64,000 nucleotides of DNA, taken from contig NZ_LGTB01000034.1 in NCBI RefSeq assembly GCF_001238275.1, forward strand, positions 51,933-115,932, written 5' to 3'. The notes under the pieces were generated by a model. The model did not search any database. It was not told the DNA's origin and was given only the letters and a program-made list of their open reading frames with translations. Positions 1 through 8,836 of this stretch are shown in pieces. The position numbers and the translations under genes are program-made. Every line of letters starts with the position of its first letter. Position 1 is the stretch's first letter. This stretch comes from Bradyrhizobium viridifuturi. GTDB taxonomy: Bacteria; Pseudomonadota; Alphaproteobacteria; Rhizobiales; Xanthobacteraceae.

Positions 1-19
1 CATGATCCCCGGGATCATG
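1..19. repeat. 19-bp palindrome upstream of phoU
   Basis: The arms CATGATCCC and GGGATCATG are perfect complements around one central C. The palindrome lies 19 bases before the phoU start and touches the window edge, so it may be larger. The CATGATC core is shared with the palindrome at 48127-48172. It could be an intergenic repeat or a hairpin between an upstream pst gene and phoU. Confidence 0.6.
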
Positions 20-37
20 ATTGAGGGGAGACAAGCG

Positions 38-757
38 ATGGCTTCTGAACATACCGCCAAGGCATTCGACAGCGACCTGCAGGAGTTGACCCGCCTGGTC
101 GCCGAGATGGGCGGCCTCGTCGAGCGGATGATTACCGAGTCGGTCGACGCGCTGATCCGCCGCGACGTCGCGCTCGGCAAGCGCGTGGTCGCCGCCGACA
201 TTGAGATCGACAATTTGCAGCGCGTCATCGAAGAGCGCGCTGTGCTGACGATCGCCCGCCGCCAGCCGATGGCGATCGACCTGCGCGAAATCGTCAGCGC
301 GATGCGCGTCGCCACCGACCTCGAGCGGATCGGCGATCTCGCCAAGAACATGGGCAAGCGCGTCGCGGCGCTGGAAAGCGATTTTCAGCCGCTGAAGCTG
401 ATCCGCGGCCTCGAGCACATGACCGACCTCGTGCTGTCGCAGGTCAAGTCGGTGCTCGACGCCTATGCCGCGCACGATCTGCCGGCGGCGATGAACGTCT
501 GGAAGGGCGACGAGGAGGTCGACGCGATCTGCACCTCGCTGTTCCGCGAGCTGCTCACCTACATGATGGAAGATCCGCGCAACATCTCGTTCTGCATCCA
601 TCTGATGTTCTGCGCCAAGAACATCGAGCGGATCGGCGATCACGCCACCAACATCGCAGAGACGGTGTTCTACATGATCGAAGGTCAGCAGATCACCGAC
701 AAGCGCCCGAAGGGCGACATGACCAACTTTGCCACCACGGTGCCGGGTAACACGTAG
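38..757 (+). CDS. phoU: Phosphate signalling protein PhoU
   Basis: PhoU is the cytoplasmic adaptor that restrains PhoR/PhoB signalling when the Pst transporter is saturated with phosphate. The 239-residue product is all-helical and shows the two-repeat architecture of the family, with the duplicated E/DR-I-GD signatures DLERIGDLAKN near residue 100 and NIERIGDHATN near residue 205. These helices form the metal-binding surface. I chose ATG 38, preceded by GAGGGGAG, over an in-frame ATG at 2. phoB follows after 60 bases, the usual pst-phoU-phoB order; the pst genes would lie left of the window. Identification is secure. Confidence 0.95.
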   Translation: MASEHTAKAFDSDLQELTRLVAEMGGLVERMITESVDALIRRDVALGKRVVAADIEIDNLQRVIEERAVLTIARRQPMAIDLREIVSAMRVATDLERIGDLAKNMGKRVAALESDFQPLKLIRGLEHMTDLVLSQVKSVLDAYAAHDLPAAMNVWKGDEEVDAICTSLFRELLTYMMEDPRNISFCIHLMFCAKNIERIGDHATNIAETVFYMIEGQQITDKRPKGDMTNFATTVPGNT

Positions 758-817
758 TCGACGGCGTTTCGGTTTGCGTCAGGGCAACGGATCACCACAC
801 AGAAAGAACTTAGACCG

Positions 818-1612
818 ATGAGCGCACGCATTCTGGTAGTCGAAGACGAGGAAGCGCTGACGACGCTGTTGCGCTATAACCTCGATGCGGAAGGCTACGA
901 TGTCGAAACAGTGGGGCGCGGCGACGATGCCGACACCCGCCTGAAGGAGCGCGTTCCCGACCTCGTGGTGCTCGATTGGATGCTGCCGGGCCTGTCCGGC
1001 ATCGAGCTGTGCCGTCGCTTGCGGGCGCGGCCCGAGACCAAGCAGCTTCCGATCATCATGCTGACCGCACGCGGCGAGGAGAGCGAGCGCGTGCGCGGGC
1101 TGGCCACCGGCGCCGACGACTACATCGTCAAGCCGTTCTCGGTGCCGGAGCTGCTGGCCCGTGTGAAGGGCCTGCTGCGCCGCGCGAGCCCGGAACGGCT
1201 TGCGACCGTGTTGACCTATGGCGACATCGAGCTCGACCGCGAGAAGCGCCGCGTGGCGCGCTCGGGCCGTCCGATCGATCTCGGCCCGACTGAATATCGC
1301 CTGCTCGAATTCTTCCTCGAGCATCCCGGCCGCGTGTTCAGCCGCGAGCAGCTGCTCGACAGCGTCTGGGGCCGCGACATCTACATCGATGAGCGCACCG
1401 TCGACGTGCATATCGGCCGCCTGCGCAAGCTGCTCAATCCGGGCCGTGAGCAGGACCCGATCCGCACCGTGCGCGGCGCCGGCTATGCGCTCGAGACCGC
1501 TTCGCAAAGGCCGAGCCGCAGCCGTAACGGCCACGGGGCAATCTCAAGCCACAACACGCGTGGTCCCGGCTCCCGTGCGCAATTGCGCACTAGGCCGGGA
1601 CGACGCCGGTGA
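818..1612 (+). CDS. phoB: Phosphate regulon response regulator PhoB (3' end probably frame-shifted)
   Basis: PhoB is the OmpR-type response regulator that activates the Pho regulon when phosphorylated. The N-terminal receiver domain has the acidic pair in VVEDEEA, the phospho-acceptor Asp in VVLDWMLPG and the conserved Lys in IVKPFS. The C-terminal winged helix ends at TVRGAGYAL. The open frame then runs about 35 residues into unrelated, Arg-rich sequence. If one base is restored near 1493, the frame reads DDRFAKAEPQP and stops at 1527, giving a normal 236-residue PhoB. The DNA-binding domain is complete either way. It follows phoU and converges on gcrA across the terminator at 1655-1690. Confidence 0.93.
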   Translation: MSARILVVEDEEALTTLLRYNLDAEGYDVETVGRGDDADTRLKERVPDLVVLDWMLPGLSGIELCRRLRARPETKQLPIIMLTARGEESERVRGLATGADDYIVKPFSVPELLARVKGLLRRASPERLATVLTYGDIELDREKRRVARSGRPIDLGPTEYRLLEFFLEHPGRVFSREQLLDSVWGRDIYIDERTVDVHIGRLRKLLNPGREQDPIRTVRGAGYALETASQRPSRSRNGHGAISSHNTRGPGSRAQLRTRPGRRR

Positions 1613-1654
1613 TGTAGACGTCGCCCTGTTGGCTCCATGAGGAGCTACTCGGCA

Positions 1655-1690
1655 CAAAAAAATCCCCGCTTGCGCGGGGATTTGTTTTGC
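1655..1690. terminator. Bidirectional terminator between phoB and gcrA
   Basis: The arms AAATCCCCGC (1660-1669) and GCGGGGATTT (1674-1683) pair perfectly over a TTGC loop. An A-run lies on the left and a T-rich tract on the right, so the hairpin can end both the phoB transcript and the converging gcrA transcript. Confidence 0.85.
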
Positions 1691-1713
1691 AGTCCAGGCT
1701 GGTTCCCGAGTGC

Positions 1714-2226
1714 TTACTTGATCTGCGGCTTCGCCGACGGCCGGCGGCGATCGGCGGCGGGCTGGTAGGCGACGCGCGAGTGATGCGCGCAATAGGGCAG
1801 GCCGGCGAGCGCCTTGCCGCCGCAGAAGAAGAATTCCGGGCTCGAGGGATCGCCGACCGGCCAGTGGCAGGTGGCCTCGTTGAGCTCGAGCAGCGACAGC
1901 CGCTGGCTCATCGGCACCACGTTGTCGTAGGAGATCGGATCGGGCTCCATCTCGACCTCGAAGGCGTGCGCCAGCGCGGTGTTGCCGCGCGAGACCGGGC
2001 GCGCCACCCGCATCATGTGCTGAGCGGGGCGCGCCTTGCGCTGCCGCGGCGCCGCCGTCGAAGGTGCCTTGGCGCGGCCGGAGAGGCCGAGCCGATGCAC
2101 TTTGCCGATCACGGCGTTTCGCGTCACATTGCCAAGTTCCGCTGCGATCTGGCTGGCCGAAAGGCCAGACTCCCAGAGCTTCTTCAGCTGCTCGACGCGA
2201 TCGTCGGACCAGGTCAATACCGTCAT
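1714..2226 (-). CDS. gcrA: Cell-cycle regulator GcrA
   Basis: GcrA is an alphaproteobacterial sigma70-associated factor that activates cell-cycle promoters, many of them carrying CcrM-methylated GANTC sites. The 170-residue product begins MTVLTWSDDRVEQLKKLWES, the signature N-terminal helix-turn-helix (residues 1-45, including AELGNVTRNAVIGKVHRLGL). A variable linker follows, then the C-terminal RNA-polymerase-binding region with CHWPVGDP and a Cys/His cluster (FFFCGGKALAGLPYCAHH). The frame stays open upstream of this methionine, but family length and the conserved N-terminus fix the start at 2226. It is transcribed divergently from argD, and its upstream region holds three GANTC sites. Confidence 0.95.
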   Translation of the reverse strand: MTVLTWSDDRVEQLKKLWESGLSASQIAAELGNVTRNAVIGKVHRLGLSGRAKAPSTAAPRQRKARPAQHMMRVARPVSRGNTALAHAFEVEMEPDPISYDNVVPMSQRLSLLELNEATCHWPVGDPSSPEFFFCGGKALAGLPYCAHHSRVAYQPAADRRRPSAKPQIK

Positions 2227-2307
2227 CGCATTCTTCCTTTCGCATGGCGCCGGCCAGTCATTGGAGCGGCGCTGCGAGCCAAATCTGGACAAATATCCCT
2301 GCGGCCA

Positions 2308-2455
2308 GAATCCCTTAGCCCTCGCCGGGCACGGTGTTGCGCCCGAACGTTTACGCGAGACACAAAGGCTACTTAGAGGGTCCAGTACTGCCGCACGAGA
2401 TGTCGTACCCGACAGGCCAAACGCTACAATATGGCGTGACTCTGGCGCAAGAGTC
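2308..2455. promoter_or_regulatory. Cluster of three GANTC (CcrM) sites upstream of gcrA
   Basis: GAATC (2308-2312), GACTC (2438-2442) and GAGTC (2451-2455) lie within 150 bases, 82 to 229 bases upstream of the gcrA start. GANTC is the CcrM adenine-methylation site. In Caulobacter, gcrA transcription responds to CcrM methylation of its promoter, so these are plausible methylation switches here. The rest of the 2227-2724 gap holds the argD promoter and leader and no convincing gene. Confidence 0.5.
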
Positions 2456-2584
2456 CGCGGCCGTGCGTCCACATGTTCCCACACAGTTAAGCATTGTAAT
2501 GAGGCTTTTCCACCGCACCGGAATGCTCCGGATTGCGCTCGCTGCGCATTGCAGAAAGGCCGCCAAAAGGGCGGCTCCTGGCGA

Positions 2585-2612
2585 TTGACACGGTCCCCCC
2601 GCAGCATAGAAT
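2585..2612 (+). promoter_or_regulatory. Sigma70-type promoter for argD-argF
   Basis: A consensus -35 TTGACA (2585-2590) and a -10 TAGAAT (2607-2612) are separated by 16 bases. Transcription would start near 2619, about 105 bases before the argD ATG. This is one of the best consensus matches I noticed in the window. Confidence 0.7.
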
Positions 2613-2622
2613 GTTGCCCACG

Positions 2623-2650
2623 TGCCGCCCGCAAAGGCGGCCGTTTTGTT
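2623..2650 (+). promoter_or_regulatory. Hairpin plus T-rich tract at the start of the argD leader
   Basis: GCCGCC and GGCGGC pair around a short loop and are followed by GTTTTGTTTT, a terminator-like layout. It begins a few bases after the predicted start point of the argD promoter, so it would be the first structure in the transcript. It may be an attenuator, a 5'-stabilising hairpin or a coincidence. No leader peptide was recognised. Confidence 0.4.
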
Positions 2651-2724
2651 TTCCGAAGCTGGCCGTTGCTGCGCTGGCGTCAAGGCGCGCGGCAATTGTC
2701 GGCCTCAAACCGGCAGTGAACGCC

Positions 2725-3926
2725 ATGACCAACGCCTCGTCGCATCTGCTCCCCGTCTTCGCCAGGTCGATCTCGGCTTCGAGCGCGGTGAGGGCGCCTG
2801 GCTGATCGCAACCAACGGCGACCGCTATCTCGATTTCACCTCGGGGGTTGCGGTGAACGCGCTCGGGCACGCGCATCCGCATCTGGTCAAGGCGCTGCAG
2901 GAACAGGCGACCAAACTCTGGCACATGTCGAACCTGTTCAAGAGCCCGGACGGCGAGGTGCTCGCCGCGCGGCTGTGCGAGCAGAGCTTTGCCGACTTCG
3001 TGTTCTTCTGCAATTCCGGCGCCGAGGCGATGGAGGGCGTGATCAAGCTGGTCCGCCACTATCACTTCTCCAAGGGACATCCCGAGCGCTACCGCATCAT
3101 CACCTTCGAAGGCGCCTTCCATGGCCGTACGCTCGGCACGCTGGCTGCGACCGGCTCGGCGAAATATCTCGAGGGCTTCGGCCCGCCGATGGACGGCTTC
3201 GACCAGGTGCCGCATGGCGACATCGAGGCGGTGAAGAAGGCGATCGGCCCGCACACCGCCGGCATCCTGATCGAGCCGGTGCAGGGCGAGGGCGGCGTGC
3301 GCGGCGCGCCGCAGGCGTTCTTCAAGGCATTGCGCGCCCTGTGCGACGAGCATGGCCTGCTGCTGGCATTCGACGAGGTGCAGACCGGCATGGGCCGCAC
3401 CGGCGAGCTGTTCGCCTACGAGCGCACCGGTGTGACGCCCGACGTGATGTCGCTGGCGAAGGCGCTCGGCGGCGGCTTCCCGATCGGCGCGGTGCTGGCG
3501 ACCGCGCAGGCTGCGGCCGGCATGGCGCCGGGCTCGCACGGCTCGACCTTCGGCGGCAATCCGCTCGCGGTCGCCGCCGCCAATGCCGTGCTCGATGTGA
3601 TGCTCAAACCCGGCTTCTTCGAGCACGTGCAGAAGATGTCGCTGCTGCTCAAGCAGAAGCTCGCCTCCGTGGTCGACCGCTATCCCGGCGTGCTGTCGGA
3701 GGTGCGCGGCGAGGGCCTTCTGATCGGCGTCAAGGCCGTGGTGCCGTCGGGCGATCTGATCGCCGCGCTGCGCAACGAGAAGCTGCTCACCGTCGGTGCC
3801 GGCGACAACGTGGTGCGGTTCCTCGCGCCGTTGATCGTGACCGAGGCCGAGATCGACCAGTCGATCACCTCGCTCGAGCGCGCCTGCGCGACATTGTCCG
3901 CGGCGCAGCCGAGGAAGGCCGGATGA
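2725..3926 (+). CDS. argD: Acetylornithine aminotransferase (frame-shifted near 2765)
   Basis: ArgD is the PLP enzyme that transaminates N-acetylglutamate semialdehyde in arginine synthesis. The first 14 codons from ATG 2725 (MTNASSHLLPVFAR) are in one frame and the rest, from VDLGFERGEGAWL on, is in another. Restoring one G in GCCAGG-TCGAT at about 2765 gives a continuous 400-residue protein of normal family length. The glycine-rich NSGAEAMEG, the EPVQGEGG segment, the DEVQTGMGRTG motif and the PLP lysine in SLAKALGGG are all intact. argF starts at its stop codon. The break is most likely a sequence error. Confidence 0.93.
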
Positions 3927-4852
3927 TGAGCAAGCCGGTCCGTCACTTCCTCGACATCAACGAGTTGCCGCTCGGCGAGCTGCGCAACATGCTGTCAGCC
4001 GGCGCCGCCATGAAGGCGAAGCTGAAGGCGCATGAGAAGGCCAGGAAGCCGCTCGAGGGCAAGACGCTGGCGATGATCTTCGAGCGTCCCTCGACCCGTA
4101 CCAGGGTGTCGTTCGACGTCGGCATGCGCCAGCTCGGCGGTGAATCCATCATGCTGACCGGCGCCGAGATGCAGCTCGGCCGCGGCGAGACCATCGCCGA
4201 CACCGCGCGCGTGCTGTCGCGCTATGTCGATGCGATCATGATCCGCATCCTCAACCATGACGCGCTGCTCGAGCTCGCCGCGCACGCCACCGTGCCGGTC
4301 ATCAACGGCCTGACCCGGCGCTCGCATCCCTGCCAGGTGATGGCCGACCTCATGACCTACGAGGAAAATCGCGGTTCGATCGCGGGCAAGACCGTGGCGT
4401 GGACCGGCGACGACAACAACGTGCTGGCCTCCTGGGCGCACGCCGCCGAGCGCTTCAAGTTCCAGCTCAATGTCGCGACCCCTCCGGAGCTGTCGCCGAA
4501 GAAGCCGATGCGCGACTGGATCAAGGCGACCGGCGCGCCGATCGTGCTCGGCACCGACCCGGAAGCCGCGGTGCGCGGCGCCGACTGCGTCGTCACCGAC
4601 ACCTGGGTGTCGATGGGCGACAAGGAGGGCGAGCACCGCCACAACGTGCTGCAGCCTTATCAGGTCAACGCCAAGCTGATGTCGCTCGCCAAACGGGACG
4701 CGCTGTTCATGCACTGCCTGCCCGCGCATCGCGGCGAGGAGGTCACCGACGAGGTGATCGACGGGCCGCAATCCGTGGTGTTCGACGAGGCGGAAAACCG
4801 CCTGCATGCGCAAAAGGGCATTCTGGCCTGGTGCTTCAACGAAGTCGCGTAG
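3926..4852 (+). CDS. argF: Ornithine carbamoyltransferase
   Basis: ArgF joins carbamoyl phosphate and ornithine to form citrulline in the cytoplasm. The 308-residue product has the carbamoyl-phosphate motif in FERPSTRTRVSFD, the HPCQVMADLMT segment and the ornithine-loop HCLPAHRGEEV. It overlaps the argD stop, which indicates translational coupling. Two consecutive ATG codons (3923 and 3926) follow GAGGAAGG; 3926 gives the usual MSKPVRHF start, though 3923 cannot be excluded. Confidence 0.95.
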   Translation: MSKPVRHFLDINELPLGELRNMLSAGAAMKAKLKAHEKARKPLEGKTLAMIFERPSTRTRVSFDVGMRQLGGESIMLTGAEMQLGRGETIADTARVLSRYVDAIMIRILNHDALLELAAHATVPVINGLTRRSHPCQVMADLMTYEENRGSIAGKTVAWTGDDNNVLASWAHAAERFKFQLNVATPPELSPKKPMRDWIKATGAPIVLGTDPEAAVRGADCVVTDTWVSMGDKEGEHRHNVLQPYQVNAKLMSLAKRDALFMHCLPAHRGEEVTDEVIDGPQSVVFDEAENRLHAQKGILAWCFNEVA

Positions 4853-4871
4853 TTGTAAATCAGTAAGCGTT

Positions 4872-4989
4872 GTCGTCCCTGCGAAAGCAGGGACCCATAC
4901 GCCGCGGCCCGTGGAAAAGGCACAAGGGGAGACACCTTGTGCGGCGACAAAATCCTGTGGTTATGGGTCCCGGCCTTCGCCGGGACGAC
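4872..4989. repeat. Composite REP-like element, copy 1
   Basis: It is bounded by inverted GTCGTCCC and GGGACGAC ends, and each end is itself a small palindrome (for example GTCCCGGC-CTTC-GCCGGGAC). The inner flanks resemble CCATAACCAC and GTGGTTATGG. It fills most of the argF-hslO gap. Related copies are at 14121, 14290, 15476, 16571 and 25269. Confidence 0.85.
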
Positions 4990-5046
4990 GATCTCTCGCT
5001 GAGTGAACCCCTTTATTTCACGGTCCGAGACCCCAGATAGAGCGCC

Positions 5047-6048
5047 ATGGTTTCACAATCCCCCGACATCAAAATCACGACCGAGGCGCCGGTTCGGGCG
5101 CCGTCTTCGGTTCCTGTCGACGATGCCGTGCTGGCCTTCGAGGTCGACGCGCTGGACCTGCGCGGCCGGCTGACCCGGCTCGGCCCCGCGCTCGACGAGA
5201 TCCTGCACAAGCACGACTACCCGCCGGCGGTGGGCAAGCTGCTCGGCGAGGCCATCGTGCTGACCACGCTGCTCGGCTCGACAGTCAAGTTCGAGGGCCG
5301 CTTCATCCTGCAGACCCGGACCGAAGGCCCGGTGTCGCTGCTGATCGTCGATTTCCAGGCGCCCGACCGGCTGCGCGCCTATGCGCGCTACGACGCGGCG
5401 CAGCTCAAGCCTGGCCAGACGTCCGGCGAGCTGCTCGGCAAGGGCCACCTTGCGATGACGATCGACCAGGGCTCCAACACCAGCCGCTACCAGGGACTGG
5501 TCGCGCTCGACGGCGGCGGCCTCGAAGAGGCGGCCCACGAATATTTCCTGCGCTCGGAGCAGATTCCGACGCGGGTGCGGCTCGCGGTCGGCGAGGAGAT
5601 GCGCGGCGGCGAGGGCGGCAAGCTGCACTGGCGCGCCGGCGGCATCCTGCTGCAATTCCTGCCCAAGGCGCCCGAGCGTGCCAAGCAGGCCGATCTGCAT
5701 CCCGGCGATGCGCCCGAGGGCACGGTCACGCACTCCGTGCCGGACGATGACGCCTGGGTCGAGGGACAGTCGCTGATATCAACCGTCGAGGACGTCGAGC
5801 TGATCGATCCGGATCTCTCCGGCGAGCGGCTGCTCTACCGGCTGTTCCACGAACGCGGCGTTCGCGTCTTCACCCCGCAACCGCTGCGCGCGCAGTGCTC
5901 CTGCTCGCGCGATGCGGTCTCGTCGATGCTGAAGAGCTTTGCGCCGAACGATCGCGCCGAGATGGTCAAGGACGGCAAGGTGGTCGTGACCTGCGAGTTC
6001 TGCTCGTCGGTCTACGAGTTCACGCCGCAGGAAGCCGGCGTCGAGTAG
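5047..6048 (+). CDS. hslO: Redox-regulated chaperone Hsp33
   Basis: Hsp33 is a cytoplasmic holdase activated by oxidation of a zinc-bound four-cysteine centre. The 333-residue protein has the folded N-terminal domain (residues 30-220) and the C-terminal zinc module with CSC near residue 280 and CEFC near residue 313, matching the family CxC and CxxC pattern. The acidic tail of some homologues is absent. It sits downstream of argF across a REP-like element, so joint transcription is possible but not shown. Confidence 0.95.
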   Translation: MVSQSPDIKITTEAPVRAPSSVPVDDAVLAFEVDALDLRGRLTRLGPALDEILHKHDYPPAVGKLLGEAIVLTTLLGSTVKFEGRFILQTRTEGPVSLLIVDFQAPDRLRAYARYDAAQLKPGQTSGELLGKGHLAMTIDQGSNTSRYQGLVALDGGGLEEAAHEYFLRSEQIPTRVRLAVGEEMRGGEGGKLHWRAGGILLQFLPKAPERAKQADLHPGDAPEGTVTHSVPDDDAWVEGQSLISTVEDVELIDPDLSGERLLYRLFHERGVRVFTPQPLRAQCSCSRDAVSSMLKSFAPNDRAEMVKDGKVVVTCEFCSSVYEFTPQEAGVE

Positions 6049-6126
6049 GCGCGCTTCCCGCCACGCGCAACACTGTCATCGGGCTCGCCGAAGGCGAGAT
6101 CCGGTGGCGTGGCATGACGGCAGGGA

Positions 6127-6525
6127 TTAATTGAGCACCCTCTTCCCATCCGGGCTCGGGCTGTCCAGCGAGAATGTCGGCACGTCGATCTCGAAGCGCT
6201 CGCCGGCTTCGGTGACCATCTGGTAGCTGCCGGTCATGAAGCCGGAGGCCGTCGGCAGCGGCACGCCTGAGGTGTATTCGAAGCGTTCGCCCGGCGCCAG
6301 CACCGGCTGCTCGCCGACCACGCCCTCGCCACGCACCTCCTGACGGCGGCCGGTGGCGTCGGTGATGATCCAGTGCCGCGTCCGCAGCTGCACCGTTTCC
6401 GGGCCGGAATTGACGATCACGATCTTGTACGACCAGAAATATTCGCGCCGGTCGACCGACGAGCGCTCGGGCATGAAGTTCGGCTCGACAGTGACTTCGA
6501 TCTGGCGGGTAATGGCGCGGTACAT
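6127..6525 (-). CDS. apaG: ApaG family protein
   Basis: The 132-residue product is a single immunoglobulin-like ApaG domain. It includes the conserved EYFWSYKIVIVN strand, the RHWIITDA segment and a GSYQMVTEAGE motif near the C-terminus. ApaG was linked genetically to cobalt resistance and Mg/Co efflux in enterobacteria, but its biochemical role is unsettled. It converges with hslO across 78 bases and is otherwise a lone gene. Confidence 0.92.
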   Translation of the reverse strand: MYRAITRQIEVTVEPNFMPERSSVDRREYFWSYKIVIVNSGPETVQLRTRHWIITDATGRRQEVRGEGVVGEQPVLAPGERFEYTSGVPLPTASGFMTGSYQMVTEAGERFEIDVPTFSLDSPSPDGKRVLN

Positions 6526-6549
6526 AGAGCTCGATCCGATGGTCGTGGC

Positions 6550-6577
6550 GCGTGATCCGCTTTCGACCGGATCACGC
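6550..6577. repeat. Inverted repeat upstream of apaG
   Basis: The ten-base arms GCGTGATCCG (6550-6559) and CGGATCACGC (6568-6577) flank an 8-base loop. The hairpin lies 25 bases upstream of apaG. The sequence resembles short palindromes that recur between rhizobial genes. The remaining 6578-6798 gap shows no gene. Confidence 0.6.
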
Positions 6578-6798
6578 TCAATCAGGACGCCATCATAGCC
6601 AATTGGTCAGCCGGAACCAATCGCCTGGCAGGCTGTGAAAACCCGGTCCCGGGGACAGGCTGTTCATCGCGCTTTCAACATAGTTCCGCTCTAAAGCGCG
6701 GCCGCATGTCGCCGCACTCTGCGCTTTGTCGGCAAGTCGCGGACCGATATTATCTTTTCAACTGGGCATGCGGGCGTCCGCGGCCGACACGGTGTTTG

Positions 6799-8052
6799 AT
6801 GAGCTCGATTGCCGATCCCATAGCCGGTTCGCCGGTGGCTGACGCCAAGACCGAGGCAAACGCCGAGGTCAAGGCGAAAGCGCCCGCGATCACGCTGCCG
6901 GTGACCGGCGAGCGTGAGCTGCGGCTGGATCTGTTCCGCGGGCTCGCGCTGTGGCTGATCTTCATCGATCATCTGCCGACCAATCTTCTGACCTGGCTGA
7001 CGATCCGCAATTACGGCTTCTCCGACGCCACCGAGATCTTCATCTTCATCTCCGGCTACACCGCGGCCTTCGTCTATGGCCGCGCGATGCTGGAGGGCGG
7101 CTTCGTGATCGCGACCGCGCGCATCCTGCGCCGGGTCTGGCAGATCTATGTCGCGCACGTCTTCCTGTTCACGATCTTCCTCGCCGAGATCTCCTATGTC
7201 GCGACCTCGTTCGAGAACCCGCTGTACAGCGAGGAAATGGGGATCATGGACTTCCTCAAGCAGCCCGACGTCACCATCGTGCAGGCGCTGCTGCTGCGCT
7301 TCCGCCCCGTCAACATGGACGTGCTGCCGCTCTATATCGTGCTGATGCTGTTCTTGCCGCTGATCCTGGGGCTGATGAAGTGGAAGCCCGATGTCACGCT
7401 CGGCCTGTCGGTGCTGCTCTACGCGCTGACCTGGCAGTTCGATCTCTATCTGTCGGCCTATCCGAACGGCTTCTGGGCGTTCAATCCGTTCGCCTGGCAA
7501 TTGCTGTTCGTGTTCGGCGCCTGGTGCGCGCTCGGCGGCGCGCGGCGGATGTCGCGCATCCTGTCGTCGAATATCACGATGTGGATCTGCATCGTCTACC
7601 TCGTCGCCGCGTTCTTCGTGACGCTGACCTGGTATGTGCCGCAGCTCGGCCACATCATGCCGAAGGTGATCGAGCAGTGGATGTATCCGATCAACAAGAC
7701 CGATCTCGACGTGTTGCGGTTCGCGCATTTTCTGGCGCTCGCCGCCCTCACGGTACGCTTCCTGCCCCGGGATTGGCCGGGCTTGAAATCGCGCTGGCTG
7801 CGACCATTGATCCTGTGTGGCCAGCATTCGCTTGAGATATTCTGTCTCGGGGTCTTCCTCGCTTTTGCCGGTCACTTCGTGCTGGCCGAAGTCTCGGGTG
7901 GTGCCGCACTGCACGCCTTGATCAGCGTCTGCGGCATCCTCATCATGTGCGGCATGGCGTGGATTATTTCGTGGTACAAGCACTCCGCCGACAAAGGCGC
8001 CTCGAAAAAAGGTGCCGTCGGCAACGCCGATCTGGCGGGAGGGGGAGCATGA
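6799..8052 (+). CDS. opgC: OpgC-type membrane acyltransferase
   Basis: The 417-residue product matches the OpgC family (acyltransferase-3 superfamily), whose characterised members add succinyl groups to osmoregulated periplasmic glucans. A short Ala-rich cytoplasmic N-terminus is followed by RELRLDLFRGLALWLIFIDH, the family start motif with its likely catalytic His. About ten hydrophobic segments follow, plus LFLPLILGLMKWKP and the late GQHSLEIFCLGVFL motif. I chose ATG 6799 because earlier in-frame codons add non-conserved sequence. It overlaps the next gene by four bases. The substrate here is inferred; it could be a glucan or another surface polysaccharide. Confidence 0.85.
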   Translation: MSSIADPIAGSPVADAKTEANAEVKAKAPAITLPVTGERELRLDLFRGLALWLIFIDHLPTNLLTWLTIRNYGFSDATEIFIFISGYTAAFVYGRAMLEGGFVIATARILRRVWQIYVAHVFLFTIFLAEISYVATSFENPLYSEEMGIMDFLKQPDVTIVQALLLRFRPVNMDVLPLYIVLMLFLPLILGLMKWKPDVTLGLSVLLYALTWQFDLYLSAYPNGFWAFNPFAWQLLFVFGAWCALGGARRMSRILSSNITMWICIVYLVAAFFVTLTWYVPQLGHIMPKVIEQWMYPINKTDLDVLRFAHFLALAALTVRFLPRDWPGLKSRWLRPLILCGQHSLEIFCLGVFLAFAGHFVLAEVSGGAALHALISVCGILIMCGMAWIISWYKHSADKGASKKGAVGNADLAGGGA

Positions 8053-8822
8053 AGTCCGCGCGGACGATGCTGGGCCTGCTGCTGCTGGCCGCCACTTTGG
8101 CGGCCGCGCCCGCGCGCGCCGGCGACAGCCCCGAGCCTGCACCACCGGCGCCGCCCTGCGACGTGCCCGGCTATCTGCTGTCGAGCGAGAGCTCGCTGCC
8201 GAAGGTCACCGACGTCGTGAAGGCCAATCAGCCGCTCAACGTGCTGGTGGTGGGCAGCCGCTCGTCGACCATCCCGGGCAACGAGGCGAGCGCCTATCCG
8301 GCCACGATGCAGGCGGCGCTCAAGGAGGCGTTTCCTGCGGCAAATATCGATGTATCCGTAGAATTACAGGGAAAAAGCACCGCGGAAGAGACCGCGGGAA
8401 CCCTTGTTAAGCTTGTTGAAGCAAAAAAGCCTACTTTGGTTATCTGGCAGACCGGCACGGTCGATGCTATGCGAGCGGTCGATCCCGATGACTTCCGTAC
8501 CGCCATCAACGACGGCGTTGTTGCGCTGCGGGGCGCCGGGGCAGACGTGGTGTTGGTCAATCTGCAATACAGCCCGCGCACGGAGACGATGATCTCTGCA
8601 CCGCCCTATCTCGACAATATCAAGGTGGTGGCGCAGCAGCACGACGTTCCGTTGTTCGACCGGTTCTCGATCATGAAGCAGTGGAGCGACGCCGGATATT
8701 TTGACCTGTTCAGCACCGCGCATGGTGTCGACCTGGCCAAGAAGGTTCATGCCTGTCTCGGCCGCGCACTGGCGAAATTCGTGATCGATGCGGCCCATCT
8801 GGGCCCGGTGCAGCAGAATTAG
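8049..8822 (+). CDS. Exported SGNH-like protein with degenerate active site
   Basis: The 257-residue protein starts with a signal peptide cleaved after APARA (about residue 24), so it should be periplasmic. It is a diverged paralogue of the next gene. The block I serine survives in GSRSST (residues 69-74), but the oxyanion GTN of block III reads GTV, and the block V DGLH reads STAH, losing the catalytic Asp while keeping the His. It may therefore be a pseudo-hydrolase or carbohydrate-binding partner rather than an esterase. It overlaps opgC and is translationally coupled to it. Confidence 0.8.
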   Translation: MKSARTMLGLLLLAATLAAAPARAGDSPEPAPPAPPCDVPGYLLSSESSLPKVTDVVKANQPLNVLVVGSRSSTIPGNEASAYPATMQAALKEAFPAANIDVSVELQGKSTAEETAGTLVKLVEAKKPTLVIWQTGTVDAMRAVDPDDFRTAINDGVVALRGAGADVVLVNLQYSPRTETMISAPPYLDNIKVVAQQHDVPLFDRFSIMKQWSDAGYFDLFSTAHGVDLAKKVHACLGRALAKFVIDAAHLGPVQQN

Positions 8823-8836
8823 AGGAAGCAGAGTTG

